Position numbers and translations under genes: made by a program | Virus record (IMG/VR): IMGVR_UViG_3300042507_007513 | Coordinates: 1-59,715 of that record | DNA: 59,715 nt | Strand: one strand, 5' to 3' | Source of the DNA: a virus | The notes under the pieces: generated by a model | Told to the model about the DNA's origin: nothing | Seen by the model: only the letters and a program-made list of their open reading frames with translations | Databases searched by the model: none | Part shown: positions 7,884 through 16,644 of the stretch, piece by piece | How positions within the stretch are numbered: position 1 is the stretch's first letter | Layout of the letters: each line of letters starts with the position of its first letter

Positions 7884-8845
7884 GTGGCTGGCAATACTTG
7901 TCTAGCTATTTGCTGAATTATTTCATTTATTCTCTGAATAGCTGCTGAACTCAAACCAGCGCCAGCAGCAGCAGTAGATATTATCCCGCTAGCTGTGGAG
8001 CTAAGCCAAGCAGCAATACCAGCTAAAGTGCCACCAGCTAAGAAAAACGCACTGAGACCAATAAAAACTGCGGTTAGAACACCAACAATTACAGTATAAC
8101 CAACGCCATACTCTGCTACAAAACCCTGACCAAGCACTTCTGCAGCCAGAACATACGCTGCCTCTCCTGCTCCAGCACCAAATTGATAGACAGCTGCTGC
8201 AATCGCAGCACCAAATGCATACAAATCCCCATTGTTTAAAAACGAATCCCAGAAACGCTTAATTGCTTCAAGTAGCTCTTTTGGTAGATTCGGGAACTTT
8301 GATACAAATGTGGCGTACATTAGATCTTTTATGAATTTGTCTAGGGTTCCATCAGCAATGCATCTTCTTAATTGCCGCTTAACGTCCTCAATATTTGGAT
8401 CAGAAGAATAAAGATTGTCTACTGCCCTATTTAAAGTGTCTCTGTAGTTTGATGATTGCCATTTTTGCCAAAGCTCTCTAGCCTTCATCAAGGTATCACC
8501 AGTAGATGGATCTCTGCTTAAGTAGCTTCCTATGGTGCCACCAAAAACGCCTTGAACCATTCCGTTTAGTAGTTGAAGGAAAGGACCTTTGAGATATCTA
8601 CCGAAAAGCTTAAGGCATTCTTTGTTCTTTCCTAGATATTCTAAAACTTTGTCAACGATCTTATTTAAGCCAGCAAATACTCCCATTCCGCCCAAAATAC
8701 TGATGGCCCACCAGTCTGATTCGCCAAGACCTAAAAAAGAACCACCTTCCTTAGCCTCGCCAGGAACACCAGTGGCTAGTTGAGTCTGGTCCTCTATTGC
8801 TAAAGCAATTTGATTAAGCGTTTTTATAAAACGAAAGTTTTCCAT
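7880..8845 (-). CDS. membrane-rich putative virion or ejection protein
   Basis: A 321-residue protein with an N-terminal amphipathic peptide (MENFRFIKTLNQIALAIEDQ), a helical middle, and a long Ala/Gly-rich hydrophobic C-terminal third with several potential membrane helices (VIVGVLTAVFIGLSAFFLAG). It starts its own unit: GTG-TATTAC lies 5 nt before the ATG with no Shine-Dalgarno site. It is followed with a 4-nt overlap by a related membrane protein. An internal virion protein inserted in the host membrane during DNA entry is plausible, not shown. Confidence 0.6.
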   Translation of the reverse strand: MENFRFIKTLNQIALAIEDQTQLATGVPGEAKEGGSFLGLGESDWWAISILGGMGVFAGLNKIVDKVLEYLGKNKECLKLFGRYLKGPFLQLLNGMVQGVFGGTIGSYLSRDPSTGDTLMKARELWQKWQSSNYRDTLNRAVDNLYSSDPNIEDVKRQLRRCIADGTLDKFIKDLMYATFVSKFPNLPKELLEAIKRFWDSFLNNGDLYAFGAAIAAAVYQFGAGAGEAAYVLAAEVLGQGFVAEYGVGYTVIVGVLTAVFIGLSAFFLAGGTLAGIAAWLSSTASGIISTAAAGAGLSSAAIQRINEIIQQIARQVLPAT

Positions 8846-8860
8846 ATAGCGTAATACACG
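8846..8860 (-). promoter_or_regulatory. GTGTATWWW box, leaderless start
   Basis: The minus strand reads CGTG-TATTAC, 5 nt, then ATG at 8845. It falls in the gap after the stop of the gene at 8861-9067. Confidence 0.55.
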
Positions 8861-9067
8861 CTAATCTTTTAGTGTGAAAAACTTTTTCTTGTGATGCGCA
8901 AGCTTTGCGTACTTTAATACATCAATAACACTGTCTATTTCTTCAATAGAAGATAGGAAAACAGAGCTGCTATCAGACTTAAGCTCTATGCTGTATTCTC
9001 TTTCAATTATTTCAATTCCGCGAACTTTATGACGTGCTTTTACGGTTCCAAAGTTATTGAAATTCAT
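8861..9067 (-). CDS. small hypothetical protein
   Basis: A 68-residue protein taken from ATG 9067 (MNFNNFGTVKARHKVRGIEI), overlapping the upstream gene by 14 nt. A longer reading from 9106 would overlap that gene much more. It is lysine-rich with a predicted beta/alpha pattern; no family is recognised. Confidence 0.55.
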   Translation of the reverse strand: MNFNNFGTVKARHKVRGIEIIEREYSIELKSDSSSVFLSSIEEIDSVIDVLKYAKLAHHKKKFFTLKD

Positions 9068-9251
9068 TTTTTTCTCTAGGGTCGCAGTTAATCTCAACCC
9101 CATCAACCTTTGTAAATGTCTTTGCGTAATCTATGGCTCTAGTCCAAAGCTCGTAGTCCATCTCTTTAGTGTATTCGGCAAACTTAAGACCAAATATTAT
9201 CATAGCCTTTGCAAGCCTTGGGTCCATATCGCGCATGTCTATATCATCCAT
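9054..9251 (-). CDS. small hypothetical protein
   Basis: A 65-residue, acidic, helical protein (DPRLAKAMIIFGLKFAEYTK). A GATACTTAATTAAA sequence lies just before its ATG, resembling the TATACTTAA boxes at other starts, although the gap is 8 nt. It lies directly downstream of the methyltransferase gene. No function is recognised. Confidence 0.55.
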   Translation of the reverse strand: MDDIDMRDMDPRLAKAMIIFGLKFAEYTKEMDYELWTRAIDYAKTFTKVDGVEINCDPREKNEFQ

Positions 9252-9252
9252 T

Positions 9253-10128
9253 TTAATTAAGTATCCATGTTTGAGGTCTATTATTCCATAGACCAGTATT
9301 TAATTGCGAATATCCTAAGTCTTTCATCGCCCTTGAAAAAAAAGAACCCATCGATGTTGATTTTATTTTAACATTGTTTCTTTTGTAAACATCAAAGTGA
9401 CCAATTGCTTTTGCGGTAAAGGCGTTTGCGATAATCATTCTTTTTGGTTTAATTGCTTTAAATATATCGTTAAGATGATCAATTGGGTCTTCGAAGTGCT
9501 CAAAATACTCAGAAGCAAACGCAACATCTACATTGGTGGCTATATCTGCAGCGCTTTCAACAAGACCGAAATCATATTCATTTGATAAAAAGCTAGCTAC
9601 CCTCCATTGATCTGATGCTATGATATTTGTTCCAATCACAGAAGCGTCTGGAAAGGCTTGTTTAAAGGCTGCGCTTGTTATACCAATCCCATTGCCAAGA
9701 TCAGCTATAATAGAGCCTTTGTTGATCTCGCCAAAAATTCCTCTAGGTATACAAACTGTTGGACTCGCAATTTCTTTTATGTACTTTCTTGAGTACACTA
9801 ACCAACAAGCCCAAACCTCACTTAAATACTCTTTTTTGCTGTATATCTCATACGCAGGACTACCGCTAGATAAGCAATCGTACCAATCTAGCATAAGAAC
9901 CTCTAGCTCTTTTGACTTATTTCTTTTGTCCTTTGGGTTTTTAAGATGATCAATAGTTTGCTTTGCAATTTTTAAAAGATGGTCTGTGTCATCTATGCCA
10001 GAGCATTCTAGGATGCTCCTAAAAAACATTAGACCCTGTGAAGATGTCATATTCCAAAGCTTATAGCTAGGTTTAGAAAAAGAACATGCGTTTGTTTTTC
10101 TCTCAATATTGTTTTGAGTGGTCTTCAT
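9253..10128 (-). CDS. SAM-dependent methyltransferase
   Basis: A 291-residue protein. Residues ~140-160 carry class I methyltransferase motif I (SIIADLGNGIGITSAAFKQA), binding S-adenosylmethionine, and EYFEHFEDPIDHLNDI further on matches the post-motif region of small-molecule/sugar methyltransferases. The N-terminal ~130 residues are helical and may bind substrate. The start is supported by AAGGACAAC before the ATG. It follows the Pol III alpha gene but is separated by a terminator. The target may be a sugar, nucleotide or protein and cannot be told from sequence. Confidence 0.75.
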   Translation of the reverse strand: MKTTQNNIERKTNACSFSKPSYKLWNMTSSQGLMFFRSILECSGIDDTDHLLKIAKQTIDHLKNPKDKRNKSKELEVLMLDWYDCLSSGSPAYEIYSKKEYLSEVWACWLVYSRKYIKEIASPTVCIPRGIFGEINKGSIIADLGNGIGITSAAFKQAFPDASVIGTNIIASDQWRVASFLSNEYDFGLVESAADIATNVDVAFASEYFEHFEDPIDHLNDIFKAIKPKRMIIANAFTAKAIGHFDVYKRNNVKIKSTSMGSFFSRAMKDLGYSQLNTGLWNNRPQTWILN

Positions 10129-10137
10129 GTTGTCCTT

Positions 10138-10172
10138 AAAAAGCCCATCAGAACAGTTACGAACTGATGGGC
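10138..10172 (-). terminator. rho-independent terminator
   Basis: A perfect 9-bp stem (GCCCATCAG / CTGATGGGC, 12-nt loop) is followed on the minus strand by TTTTT. It ends transcription from the replication operon and/or from the candidate small RNA. Confidence 0.75.
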
Positions 10173-10218
10173 AACTACGCGTAACTCAGACGGGCCTAAG
10201 ATGCCCGAATAGCGTAAT
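10138..10218 (-). ncRNA. candidate small RNA between Pol III alpha and methyltransferase
   Basis: On the minus strand a GTGTATATATA box overlaps the Pol III alpha stop codon. About 80 nt of non-coding sequence with two hairpins follows, then a T-run. Hairpin 1 is CGGGC-CTAAGAT-GCCCG as read on the plus strand (10191-10207); hairpin 2 is GCCCATCAG-12 nt-CTGATGGGC (10143-10172). Promoter box, two stem-loops and terminator in 100 bp is the layout of a small RNA gene. It could instead be a terminator plus a promoter for the methyltransferase. Confidence 0.4.
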
Positions 10219-10236
10219 CACCTATATATACACTTA
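10219..10236 (-). promoter_or_regulatory. GTGTAT box overlapping the Pol III alpha stop
   Basis: The minus strand reads TTAAGTG-TATATATAGG; the TAA stop of Pol III alpha is part of it. No coding sequence starts within 90 nt, so it would drive the hairpin region. Confidence 0.45.
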
Positions 10237-12117
10237 ATCGTAGTACGAGTAAGAAAACTCCCCAAACTCAATTTCATCAAGCTTAAAATTAACCATACGT
10301 TGTATTTGAAAAACTTTTTCTAGTGCGGTTACGCCAAGTATATCAAATTTAACGCCTCCTAAATATTCTATGTCGGCACCTTCTACATCTATCACCATAG
10401 CATCAAGTTTTTCAGAGTACACCATTGGAAACAGATTACTAAGTGGCTGATCAGCAATAATGATTCCAGCGGCGTGTACGCTCTCATTTCTAGGCACTTC
10501 TTCTATTCTTAAAGCATAGTCAAAGGCCTCCTTGAACTGCTCGTAATATTCAGCAATTGATTTAATATTGTCTATGTTCCATCGGATAATTCCGTAAGAC
10601 GGGTCTTCTTTCTGCATTTCTACAAGATCGTCTGAGATCTTTGCTTCTTCAGCAAACTTTTTTGTGATTTGATTTGAAACATCAAAATAATCTGGTGTCG
10701 GTTTTAAAAGCTTAAATACCTCTTTTATTGCGCCACGGCCTTTAAATCTTGAGTGAGTAATAATGTGACCAACACAATCACTTCCGTATTTTTTGCTAAT
10801 ATACCCAATAAGTGACTCTCTGAAAGATGGTGGCACATCCATATCGATATCTGGTAAGGAAACGTTTTCTTTTGTGTTTCTGCCTTCATTGTAAAATCTT
10901 TCAAATGGAAGCTCTCTCCCTGGATCATAGCCAAGTGTTGGGTCTGGTCGCATCGGATCAACGGAAGAAATACCGATGAGATACGAGATCATGCAGCCAG
11001 AAGATGAGCCTCTAATGTCTGCCGGAACACCCTTTGATCGAAGACTGTTTATGATATCATGAACAATCAAAAAGTACGCTGACATGCCAGCTTGCTTGAA
11101 TACCTCAAGTTCGTGTTGTATTCTTTTTACATAAGCTTCTTTAAGAGATGGGTCTTGCTTAAACTCTTGAAGAAGACCAGTTGACTTAAAACCAGATCTG
11201 CAAAGTTCGCGCAGATACTCATGTGGATCAACTATTTTGTGGTCTCCAACTTTAAAGCTTGCAAGAATTGGTCGTTCTTGAATTGAGTAGTCTTCAATAA
11301 GATCTAAAAGCTTAAGGGTTTTTTCTCCTCGCTTAAGCTCCTTTGATAGATATCCACGAGACCATCGCTTGTCAAATATGCGAGAATCGTTCATTGCCTC
11401 GCAGCAAGATCCGCCATCTTCCTTAGCCTTTGTTAAAAGCTCGTGAAGCTCAATATCTTCCTTATTAAGGTAATGGATATTATGAGAAGGCAGGGCCTCT
11501 TCAAAAGATTCGCTTATTCTCTTGCCAAGAACAAAATGGGCTGGAAGAAGACTGACGTCATAAAACAAAAATACGTTTTCGTATATCTTCTTATAATTCT
11601 CTAGAACTTTTTCAATACGAGACTTCCAGTCTTTGTGCAGCAGTGTTTCGCACTCTTCAACAGAGTCGCTTGAGTAAGCCATTTCGTGGTTTACAAAAGC
11701 GCTTGAATAAATTTGGCTTTTAAGATCGCCAACGAGACAGATAAGACCAGCTTTATATGGATAAAGTGACTCTACTTGTGTTCTAGGCATTCCATTAAAA
11801 GAAAGGGCCTCCTTTGTCCGGGCCATAGACACAAGTTTAACTATGTTTTTATAGCCTGTTTTATTTTTTGCAAGAAGGGTTATTCGCCCAACAAAATTAT
11901 CACCACTGTAAGTGTCAAGTTCTACCCCAATTATTGGTTTGATACCAGAGGCCTTGCATTCTTTGAAGAATGGAACAACGCCCTTGATATTGTTGTGGTC
12001 TGTCATGCATATTGCTGGTATGCCGTACTCTTTGCTCTTTGCAACAAGAGAATCAATTGTTACAACGCTATCAAGAAGCGACCACGCGGTGTGCACATGA
12101 ACAGGAATATAGCTCAT
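10234..12117 (-). CDS. dnaE: DNA polymerase III alpha, PHP and palm half only
   Basis: A 627-residue protein. An N-terminal PHP domain (HVHTAW at 7-12, TDHNN at 39-43) is followed by the C-family polymerase palm: RGSSSGC (369-375), the catalytic LPDIDMD (D423, D425) and the third catalytic Asp D592 in VKFDILG. It ends 35 residues later, where cellular DnaE (about 1,160 residues) enters the fingers, beta-binding and OB domains. None of these is encoded nearby, and no intein sequence is seen. It is the last gene of the replication operon. The C-terminal half must lie elsewhere, or the protein is not a complete polymerase. Confidence 0.9.
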   Translation of the reverse strand: MSYIPVHVHTAWSLLDSVVTIDSLVAKSKEYGIPAICMTDHNNIKGVVPFFKECKASGIKPIIGVELDTYSGDNFVGRITLLAKNKTGYKNIVKLVSMARTKEALSFNGMPRTQVESLYPYKAGLICLVGDLKSQIYSSAFVNHEMAYSSDSVEECETLLHKDWKSRIEKVLENYKKIYENVFLFYDVSLLPAHFVLGKRISESFEEALPSHNIHYLNKEDIELHELLTKAKEDGGSCCEAMNDSRIFDKRWSRGYLSKELKRGEKTLKLLDLIEDYSIQERPILASFKVGDHKIVDPHEYLRELCRSGFKSTGLLQEFKQDPSLKEAYVKRIQHELEVFKQAGMSAYFLIVHDIINSLRSKGVPADIRGSSSGCMISYLIGISSVDPMRPDPTLGYDPGRELPFERFYNEGRNTKENVSLPDIDMDVPPSFRESLIGYISKKYGSDCVGHIITHSRFKGRGAIKEVFKLLKPTPDYFDVSNQITKKFAEEAKISDDLVEMQKEDPSYGIIRWNIDNIKSIAEYYEQFKEAFDYALRIEEVPRNESVHAAGIIIADQPLSNLFPMVYSEKLDAMVIDVEGADIEYLGGVKFDILGVTALEKVFQIQRMVNFKLDEIEFGEFSYSYYD

Positions 12118-13112
12118 TGTTCGTCTTTAAAAGTGTTTCTTCTGTCAGATGTTTTAAGTGCCTTTTCCTCGGCCTTTGTCTTACGAACCTCTCCGACTCT
12201 AAGTATAGTTTTGTCGATTCCGTTAGCAACAAGATAGTTGAAAACATTATCGCATACGCTGCAACCATTTGCGGTTTTTGTCTTTCCGAAATGGCATGTT
12301 GTCTTGCATTTCCACGCCTGTGAACCGTTAACCTCTTTAATCCTGGTTGGAAGATGATTACCCTTTATGGTATTGAAGTGGTCTTTGATAATTGACAAAG
12401 TTTCCTTTCTTTGCTCGTCATCAAAACATACCGTAAATGGCCCACCGTCGTTTACAAAGTGTATCGTCAAAAGTCTAGTCTTGTACTGCGGATACAGCAT
12501 CGAAACAGCCAAATCGTACATTCTTAGCTGTATATCTTTGCTTGCAAAATAATCATATTCTTTAAGCTCGCCTGTCTCCCAAGATTTTCTTGATCCTGTT
12601 TTCCAATCAATTATCTCTAGGGTGCTGTCATCAAGCTTAGTTATTAGATCAATCGTGCCACGGATTTCGTAGTTTCCAGAAGTAGTTTTCTTGCTGAGTA
12701 CATCGTAATACTCAAAGGTAAAGCCTGGCATTGTTAAAGGTATTCTGAATTGACGCTCCGTGTGCAGAACCTTCAGGTTTCTTGGATCGTACTTCGTGCC
12801 TAGAACCTTTTCAATAGACTTAAGGCAAAACCTTTTATCGGCACCATCAGCCAAATCAATTCTTCCAGCGTTTTCAGCTTTGTAACGCTTCCAGCATATA
12901 TCTAGCAAAAGCACGTGATCAAGCAGAAGGCCATCTTTGTGACCAAGCTTTGTGGCTTTTGCCATTATTTCAAGTACGTGATGCACAATTGTACCAAGAA
13001 GGGCCTTTTTCCCAGACCCGCTTGGTATTTCAAGTATTGAGTCAAGGAAGAACTGAAACTGACAACCCTCGTAGGTTTTTATTGAAGACGCTCTTAAATA
13101 CTGGATGTTCAT
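12114..13112 (-). CDS. PD-(D/E)XK exonuclease, RecB/Cas4-like, Fe-S type
   Basis: A 332-residue protein of the RecB-nuclease/Cas4 superfamily. It begins SIKTYEGCQFQFFLD, the usual N-terminal motif with a first cluster Cys, has the core RGTIDLITK...LEIIDWKTG (Asp, then Asp-x-Lys catalytic site, about residues 148-172), and a C-terminal Cys cluster (CKTTCHF and CSVC) fitting a 4Fe-4S cluster as in AddB/Cas4. It probably resects double-strand ends for the phage RecA. It overlaps both Pol III alpha and the SLOG gene by 4 nt. Confidence 0.85.
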   Translation of the reverse strand: MNIQYLRASSIKTYEGCQFQFFLDSILEIPSGSGKKALLGTIVHHVLEIMAKATKLGHKDGLLLDHVLLLDICWKRYKAENAGRIDLADGADKRFCLKSIEKVLGTKYDPRNLKVLHTERQFRIPLTMPGFTFEYYDVLSKKTTSGNYEIRGTIDLITKLDDSTLEIIDWKTGSRKSWETGELKEYDYFASKDIQLRMYDLAVSMLYPQYKTRLLTIHFVNDGGPFTVCFDDEQRKETLSIIKDHFNTIKGNHLPTRIKEVNGSQAWKCKTTCHFGKTKTANGCSVCDNVFNYLVANGIDKTILRVGEVRKTKAEEKALKTSDRRNTFKDEQ

Positions 13113-13564
13113 TTCGTGGCCTTTTCAATCTGATCCTCAACCCTCACAATTGGTTGATTAAATATACGTTCTGAGTTTTTAACAACAACAAGAGTGTTTG
13201 CTGTTGACTCTATAAAGTCCTGAGTAGATTTTATCTTTTTAGGTGAGTAGCCTCCACCGTTTTTTACAAACTTCTGCTTAGAAAGCTTAAGAATCTCCTT
13301 GTAGACCTTTTGTATTTGTGGTGGCCATCTTTCTTCTATGCCCTTGAATGGTATGTAAACTATATACGGTATCTCAGTCTCCTGGCAGGCGTATATAAAA
13401 TCAAGCTCAAATCCTATTGAAGCTCTTGATATACAAATAGAACCATCTACTTCTATAGAGCTGAGTTGTGAGATAATTTGATTTCTAACAAATAGCCTGG
13501 CTGGATCGTTAAGATCGTATGCTCCATTAAAATTTACGGCTTCAGCTTTTATACCAATAATCAT
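13109..13564 (-). CDS. SLOG/YpsA-like nucleotide-binding protein
   Basis: A 151-residue protein matching the DUF1273/YpsA layout of the SLOG superfamily: the IGFELDFIYACQ segment, then YIVYIPFKGIEERWPPQIQ (the PF-G-E-x-x-W-P signature) and GGGYSPKKI...LVVVKN near the C-terminus. SLOG proteins bind nucleotide ligands, and some act as sensors in conflict systems. The setting between a dNMP kinase and a RecB-like nuclease suggests a nucleotide-related role. It overlaps neighbours by ATGA junctions. Confidence 0.65.
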   Translation of the reverse strand: MIIGIKAEAVNFNGAYDLNDPARLFVRNQIISQLSSIEVDGSICISRASIGFELDFIYACQETEIPYIVYIPFKGIEERWPPQIQKVYKEILKLSKQKFVKNGGGYSPKKIKSTQDFIESTANTLVVVKNSERIFNQPIVRVEDQIEKATK

Positions 13565-14199
13565 ATATAATGACTCAGTATTGACTTGATGGATTCGTTT
13601 TTCTCATCCATATTCATATCATCGTTTCTGATTGTATGAAATTTCTTTATATTGCTAAAGTCATAGTTATCAAGGGCCGTTTCGCTTTCATGCTGGTTGT
13701 TCAGTGGGTTTCTTGTAAACTTGATAACTATAGGCTCGTAAAAGGTAGCATAGTTAATCTCATTTGGAAATCTCGCGTCTGATATGAGAGCAAAATCCAG
13801 ACCCTCTTCCTTTATTTTTTTAATTGTCGCTTGTACCCAGCAGTCTTGGTAAAATCGTCTAAATATATTTGTGCCAAAGACCTGCATGACATCTCTTGCG
13901 GTCATGTAATCATCGCATCTTGATCCTGGCTTGTTTTGCATTATCATTGCTATATCAGTGCTGCACATGGGCAAGTCGCACCACTTGAATCTAGTGTTTG
14001 TGTTTTTGTCGGAGTTCTCACCCCAGCATTGATTATATTCAAGACCCAAAACATTTATGCATACCTGTTTTAGCGCGTCTGCAAATGGATAAACTTTTGA
14101 TGAATAACCGTGCTCTTTTAGAAAGCCGCGAACGTAAGAACAAGCAGTGTCTTTTCCGCTCTGCGCTTTGCCCGTCATTATAATTATTTGTGTCTTCAT
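13561..14199 (-). CDS. deoxynucleoside monophosphate kinase
   Basis: A 212-residue protein with start ATG 14199 overlapping the primase stop (ATGA). It begins MKTQIIIMTGKAQSGKDTA, a Walker A P-loop. TARDVMQVFGTNIFRRFY and ALISDARFPNEI match the T4 gp1-type dNMP kinase family, whose DxRFPNE motif is characteristic. It phosphorylates dNMPs to dNDPs for phage DNA synthesis and works with the reductase, ThyX and dUTPase encoded nearby. Confidence 0.85.
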   Translation of the reverse strand: MKTQIIIMTGKAQSGKDTACSYVRGFLKEHGYSSKVYPFADALKQVCINVLGLEYNQCWGENSDKNTNTRFKWCDLPMCSTDIAMIMQNKPGSRCDDYMTARDVMQVFGTNIFRRFYQDCWVQATIKKIKEEGLDFALISDARFPNEINYATFYEPIVIKFTRNPLNNQHESETALDNYDFSNIKKFHTIRNDDMNMDEKNESIKSILSHYI

Positions 14200-15233
14200 T
14201 TTGATAGAACTTTTATTTGTGGCAAAACTTTGCAATTAAATTCTTCCAAAGACAGCATGTCTGGGTCTTTGTTGTCGGTAAGAATTTTAGATATAGAGAA
14301 TCGTGAATTAAACAAGGATTTTATTTTTGAGGCAGCTTTTGTTCCAGCTTCGTCAGAATCAAGCATGAGGCCAAGTTTTACAGCGCCAACCGAATGCAGA
14401 AGGTCTGCTTGCCTGTTTGACATCGATGAACCCATTATACCAACAACGTTTTTTATGCCGTACATGTGCATTCTCCAGCAATCAAAAGGACCCTCAACAA
14501 CAACCGCAAATCCAGATGATTTGATTTCGTCGGCCGCATTGTTTATGTTGTAGATTTCAATCGATTTGTTGAATCCCTTTGGGTAGTGTCTCCATTTTGC
14601 GTAAAGTTTTCTATACGTTTCATCTATCGTATATTTTTCTGGAAAATACCATCCTAGCTTGTTCTTTTCAAATATTGATCTTCCAGTTATACCAACCAAG
14701 TCACCGTTAATATTCCTGATTGGAATCATTAATCTATGGTGGTAGGTCTTTCCATTTAGGGAGACACCAGCTTCGAAAAACTCGCAAACCTTTTCAGTAA
14801 ATCCCCTTGATTTGATAAACTGATGACTTTTATCAAGTTTTGAAAGCCTACCGTCTGATATAACTTTGTTGCTGACAATTTCTTGACGGTTTCTAGTTAT
14901 TGAAAAATCATTGAAATCGTCTGACTCTATTACTGATTGTATCCACTCTATTGCTTCGGCAAAGCTTATTTGCTTTAGCCCACGAACAAGCCCAATAATA
15001 TCATTGCCGTATTTTTGATGACATCCATGTGTAAAGCAAGACCAACAGCACTTACCAAAGTGATAACTAAAAGCTGTTGGGTTGTCTCCACCGTGAACGG
15101 GGCATTCTTGTTGGACAGAAGAGTTTCCATTGAATTCAAAACCAAGAGCCTGCAAGATTTTGTAGTCATTCTCGCAGGCAATCTTTTTAAAGATTTTTAT
15201 TTCTTCAGAACTCAATATCGTCTTCGTCGTCAT
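14196..15233 (-). CDS. dnaG: DnaG-like DNA primase
   Basis: A 345-residue protein from ATG 15233. An N-terminal CHC2-type zinc finger (CPVH...CCWSCFTHGC, about residues 44-72) is followed by a TOPRIM domain: VVVEGPFDCW with the conserved Glu, and LGLMLDSDEAGTKAA with DxD. It makes RNA primers. It is shorter than bacterial DnaG and lacks the C-terminal helicase-binding domain. It overlaps the helicase gene by 29 nt, so the two are co-expressed. Confidence 0.88.
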   Translation of the reverse strand: MTTKTILSSEEIKIFKKIACENDYKILQALGFEFNGNSSVQQECPVHGGDNPTAFSYHFGKCCWSCFTHGCHQKYGNDIIGLVRGLKQISFAEAIEWIQSVIESDDFNDFSITRNRQEIVSNKVISDGRLSKLDKSHQFIKSRGFTEKVCEFFEAGVSLNGKTYHHRLMIPIRNINGDLVGITGRSIFEKNKLGWYFPEKYTIDETYRKLYAKWRHYPKGFNKSIEIYNINNAADEIKSSGFAVVVEGPFDCWRMHMYGIKNVVGIMGSSMSNRQADLLHSVGAVKLGLMLDSDEAGTKAASKIKSLFNSRFSISKILTDNKDPDMLSLEEFNCKVLPQIKVLSK

Positions 15234-16644
15234 TTTGATCAATGTTATTATTCGATTCTAGTATCTCAAAATTAAACTTGCCCTCAATCATTTCGGATCT
15301 TTCTAGATTAGATACGATATTTATGTACTCAGAAGAGGCGTCCATTCCTCCACCGTATCTAGTATCTATCACAATTAGCTTTCTGTCACCGTTTGTTTTG
15401 CTGTCTCCAGCAGCAACATCCTCATCTGTTTTCTTTTTAAGATAGGCAAGGCTAGAGCAAAGCCACAAGATTCTATCGCTTCCAGAAACAACGCTACTGT
15501 CTTCTTTGCTAATTCCGTCACGATTAAGCTGAACTGTAGCAAGAACTGGGACGTCATTTTTAACCGCAAAGTTGTGCAGCTTTGTTATAAAGTCACCTAG
15601 GTATTGGTACTCTTGGAAATCGCCAACGTCAGCAAGATCCATAGTCTTCAAGTAGTCAAGCATTATTAGGCAGTCTTTGGTGTTTCCGCCTTCGTCACGA
15701 CCAACAACAGAGGAAATCCAACGGCGAGCTATCGACATTATCTCTTCTGGCTTTTTGCCAGCAATGCTAATGTGATAAAACGGCATCTTCTTAATGGAGT
15801 CTAGGGCTTGTTCGATGGAAAACTTTAGGTTCTCCTTTTGGGAAAATTGACCAGTTTCAATTGAACCTTGATCAACACCAGAGTGGAGAGATACCCATTT
15901 AACAGACTGGGTTTCTTTTTTCATTTCTGTATCAAGATACAAAACTGGTATTCCCTGCTTTGCCATGTTAGCAGCGACGTTCAGACAAAATGTGCTTTTA
16001 CCAACCTTTGGTCTAGCACCAACAACATTCACTGTTCCTCGTCTATATCCACCGCCAATAGTTTGGTCGTATCGGGGATAACCTGTCGGAATCCCAGCTG
16101 ACTTTACTGGATTTTCAGCCAGATATTTTATATGACCTTCTGCAAATTCACCAATTTGAACAAGGTCGTTTTCACTAGTGACCTCTGGTATAAACTCAAA
16201 AACAGAAGACTCAACAGCCGAAGCAACGTCAACTATGCTTTCTGATCCGCTTAGATCGCCAATTGATTTTATGCCAGACTCTAGCTTCTTTTTTAGTAAA
16301 CGGCAAAGACTCCAGAACTTTACCTGTCTTGCAAAGTGTTGATAATCGCCCTTTTCAGATTCAATTGCCTGTATTGCTTGGATTGACTGTGATTCTTTTG
16401 ATGAAACCTGCCCAGTTTTTGACAGCTCGGAAACCAAAAGCTGTGGGCTTATTTTGCCTGAGTTTCCAGATTCGGCAAGGGAGGCAATTGCAAAGAAGCA
16501 TTTCCCCAAAAGGGCGTCACCGAAATCAGAATCGGAAATAGCAATATCGCTTGAGTAAATAACATCAGCGCCATTGTTCATGGCGCATGATATCAAGCTT
16601 TCTTCACAGACAGACTGGTTGTAAGATTTTACTTTGCTCTGCAT
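15205..16644 (-). CDS. dnaB: DnaB-family replicative helicase
   Basis: A 479-residue protein. The N-terminal helical domain (ESLISCAMNN, as in the DnaB N-domain) is followed by the RecA-like core with Walker A GARPKVGKST (209-218), the LYLDTEM motif, Walker B CLIMLDYLKTM and an arginine-finger region near DTRYGGGM. It unwinds the fork and stimulates the primase encoded just downstream. The C-terminus is strongly acidic (DQNDDEDDIEF). No separate loader is recognised. Confidence 0.9.
   Translation of the reverse strand: MQSKVKSYNQSVCEESLISCAMNNGADVIYSSDIAISDSDFGDALLGKCFFAIASLAESGNSGKISPQLLVSELSKTGQVSSKESQSIQAIQAIESEKGDYQHFARQVKFWSLCRLLKKKLESGIKSIGDLSGSESIVDVASAVESSVFEFIPEVTSENDLVQIGEFAEGHIKYLAENPVKSAGIPTGYPRYDQTIGGGYRRGTVNVVGARPKVGKSTFCLNVAANMAKQGIPVLYLDTEMKKETQSVKWVSLHSGVDQGSIETGQFSQKENLKFSIEQALDSIKKMPFYHISIAGKKPEEIMSIARRWISSVVGRDEGGNTKDCLIMLDYLKTMDLADVGDFQEYQYLGDFITKLHNFAVKNDVPVLATVQLNRDGISKEDSSVVSGSDRILWLCSSLAYLKKKTDEDVAAGDSKTNGDRKLIVIDTRYGGGMDASSEYINIVSNLERSEMIEGKFNFEILESNNNIDQNDDEDDIEF

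Noticed and set aside
10234-12117. Split intein at the end of Pol III alpha
   Set aside because: No intein motif (no Cys-start block, no conserved TxxH) follows D592; the last residues look like ordinary polymerase sequence.
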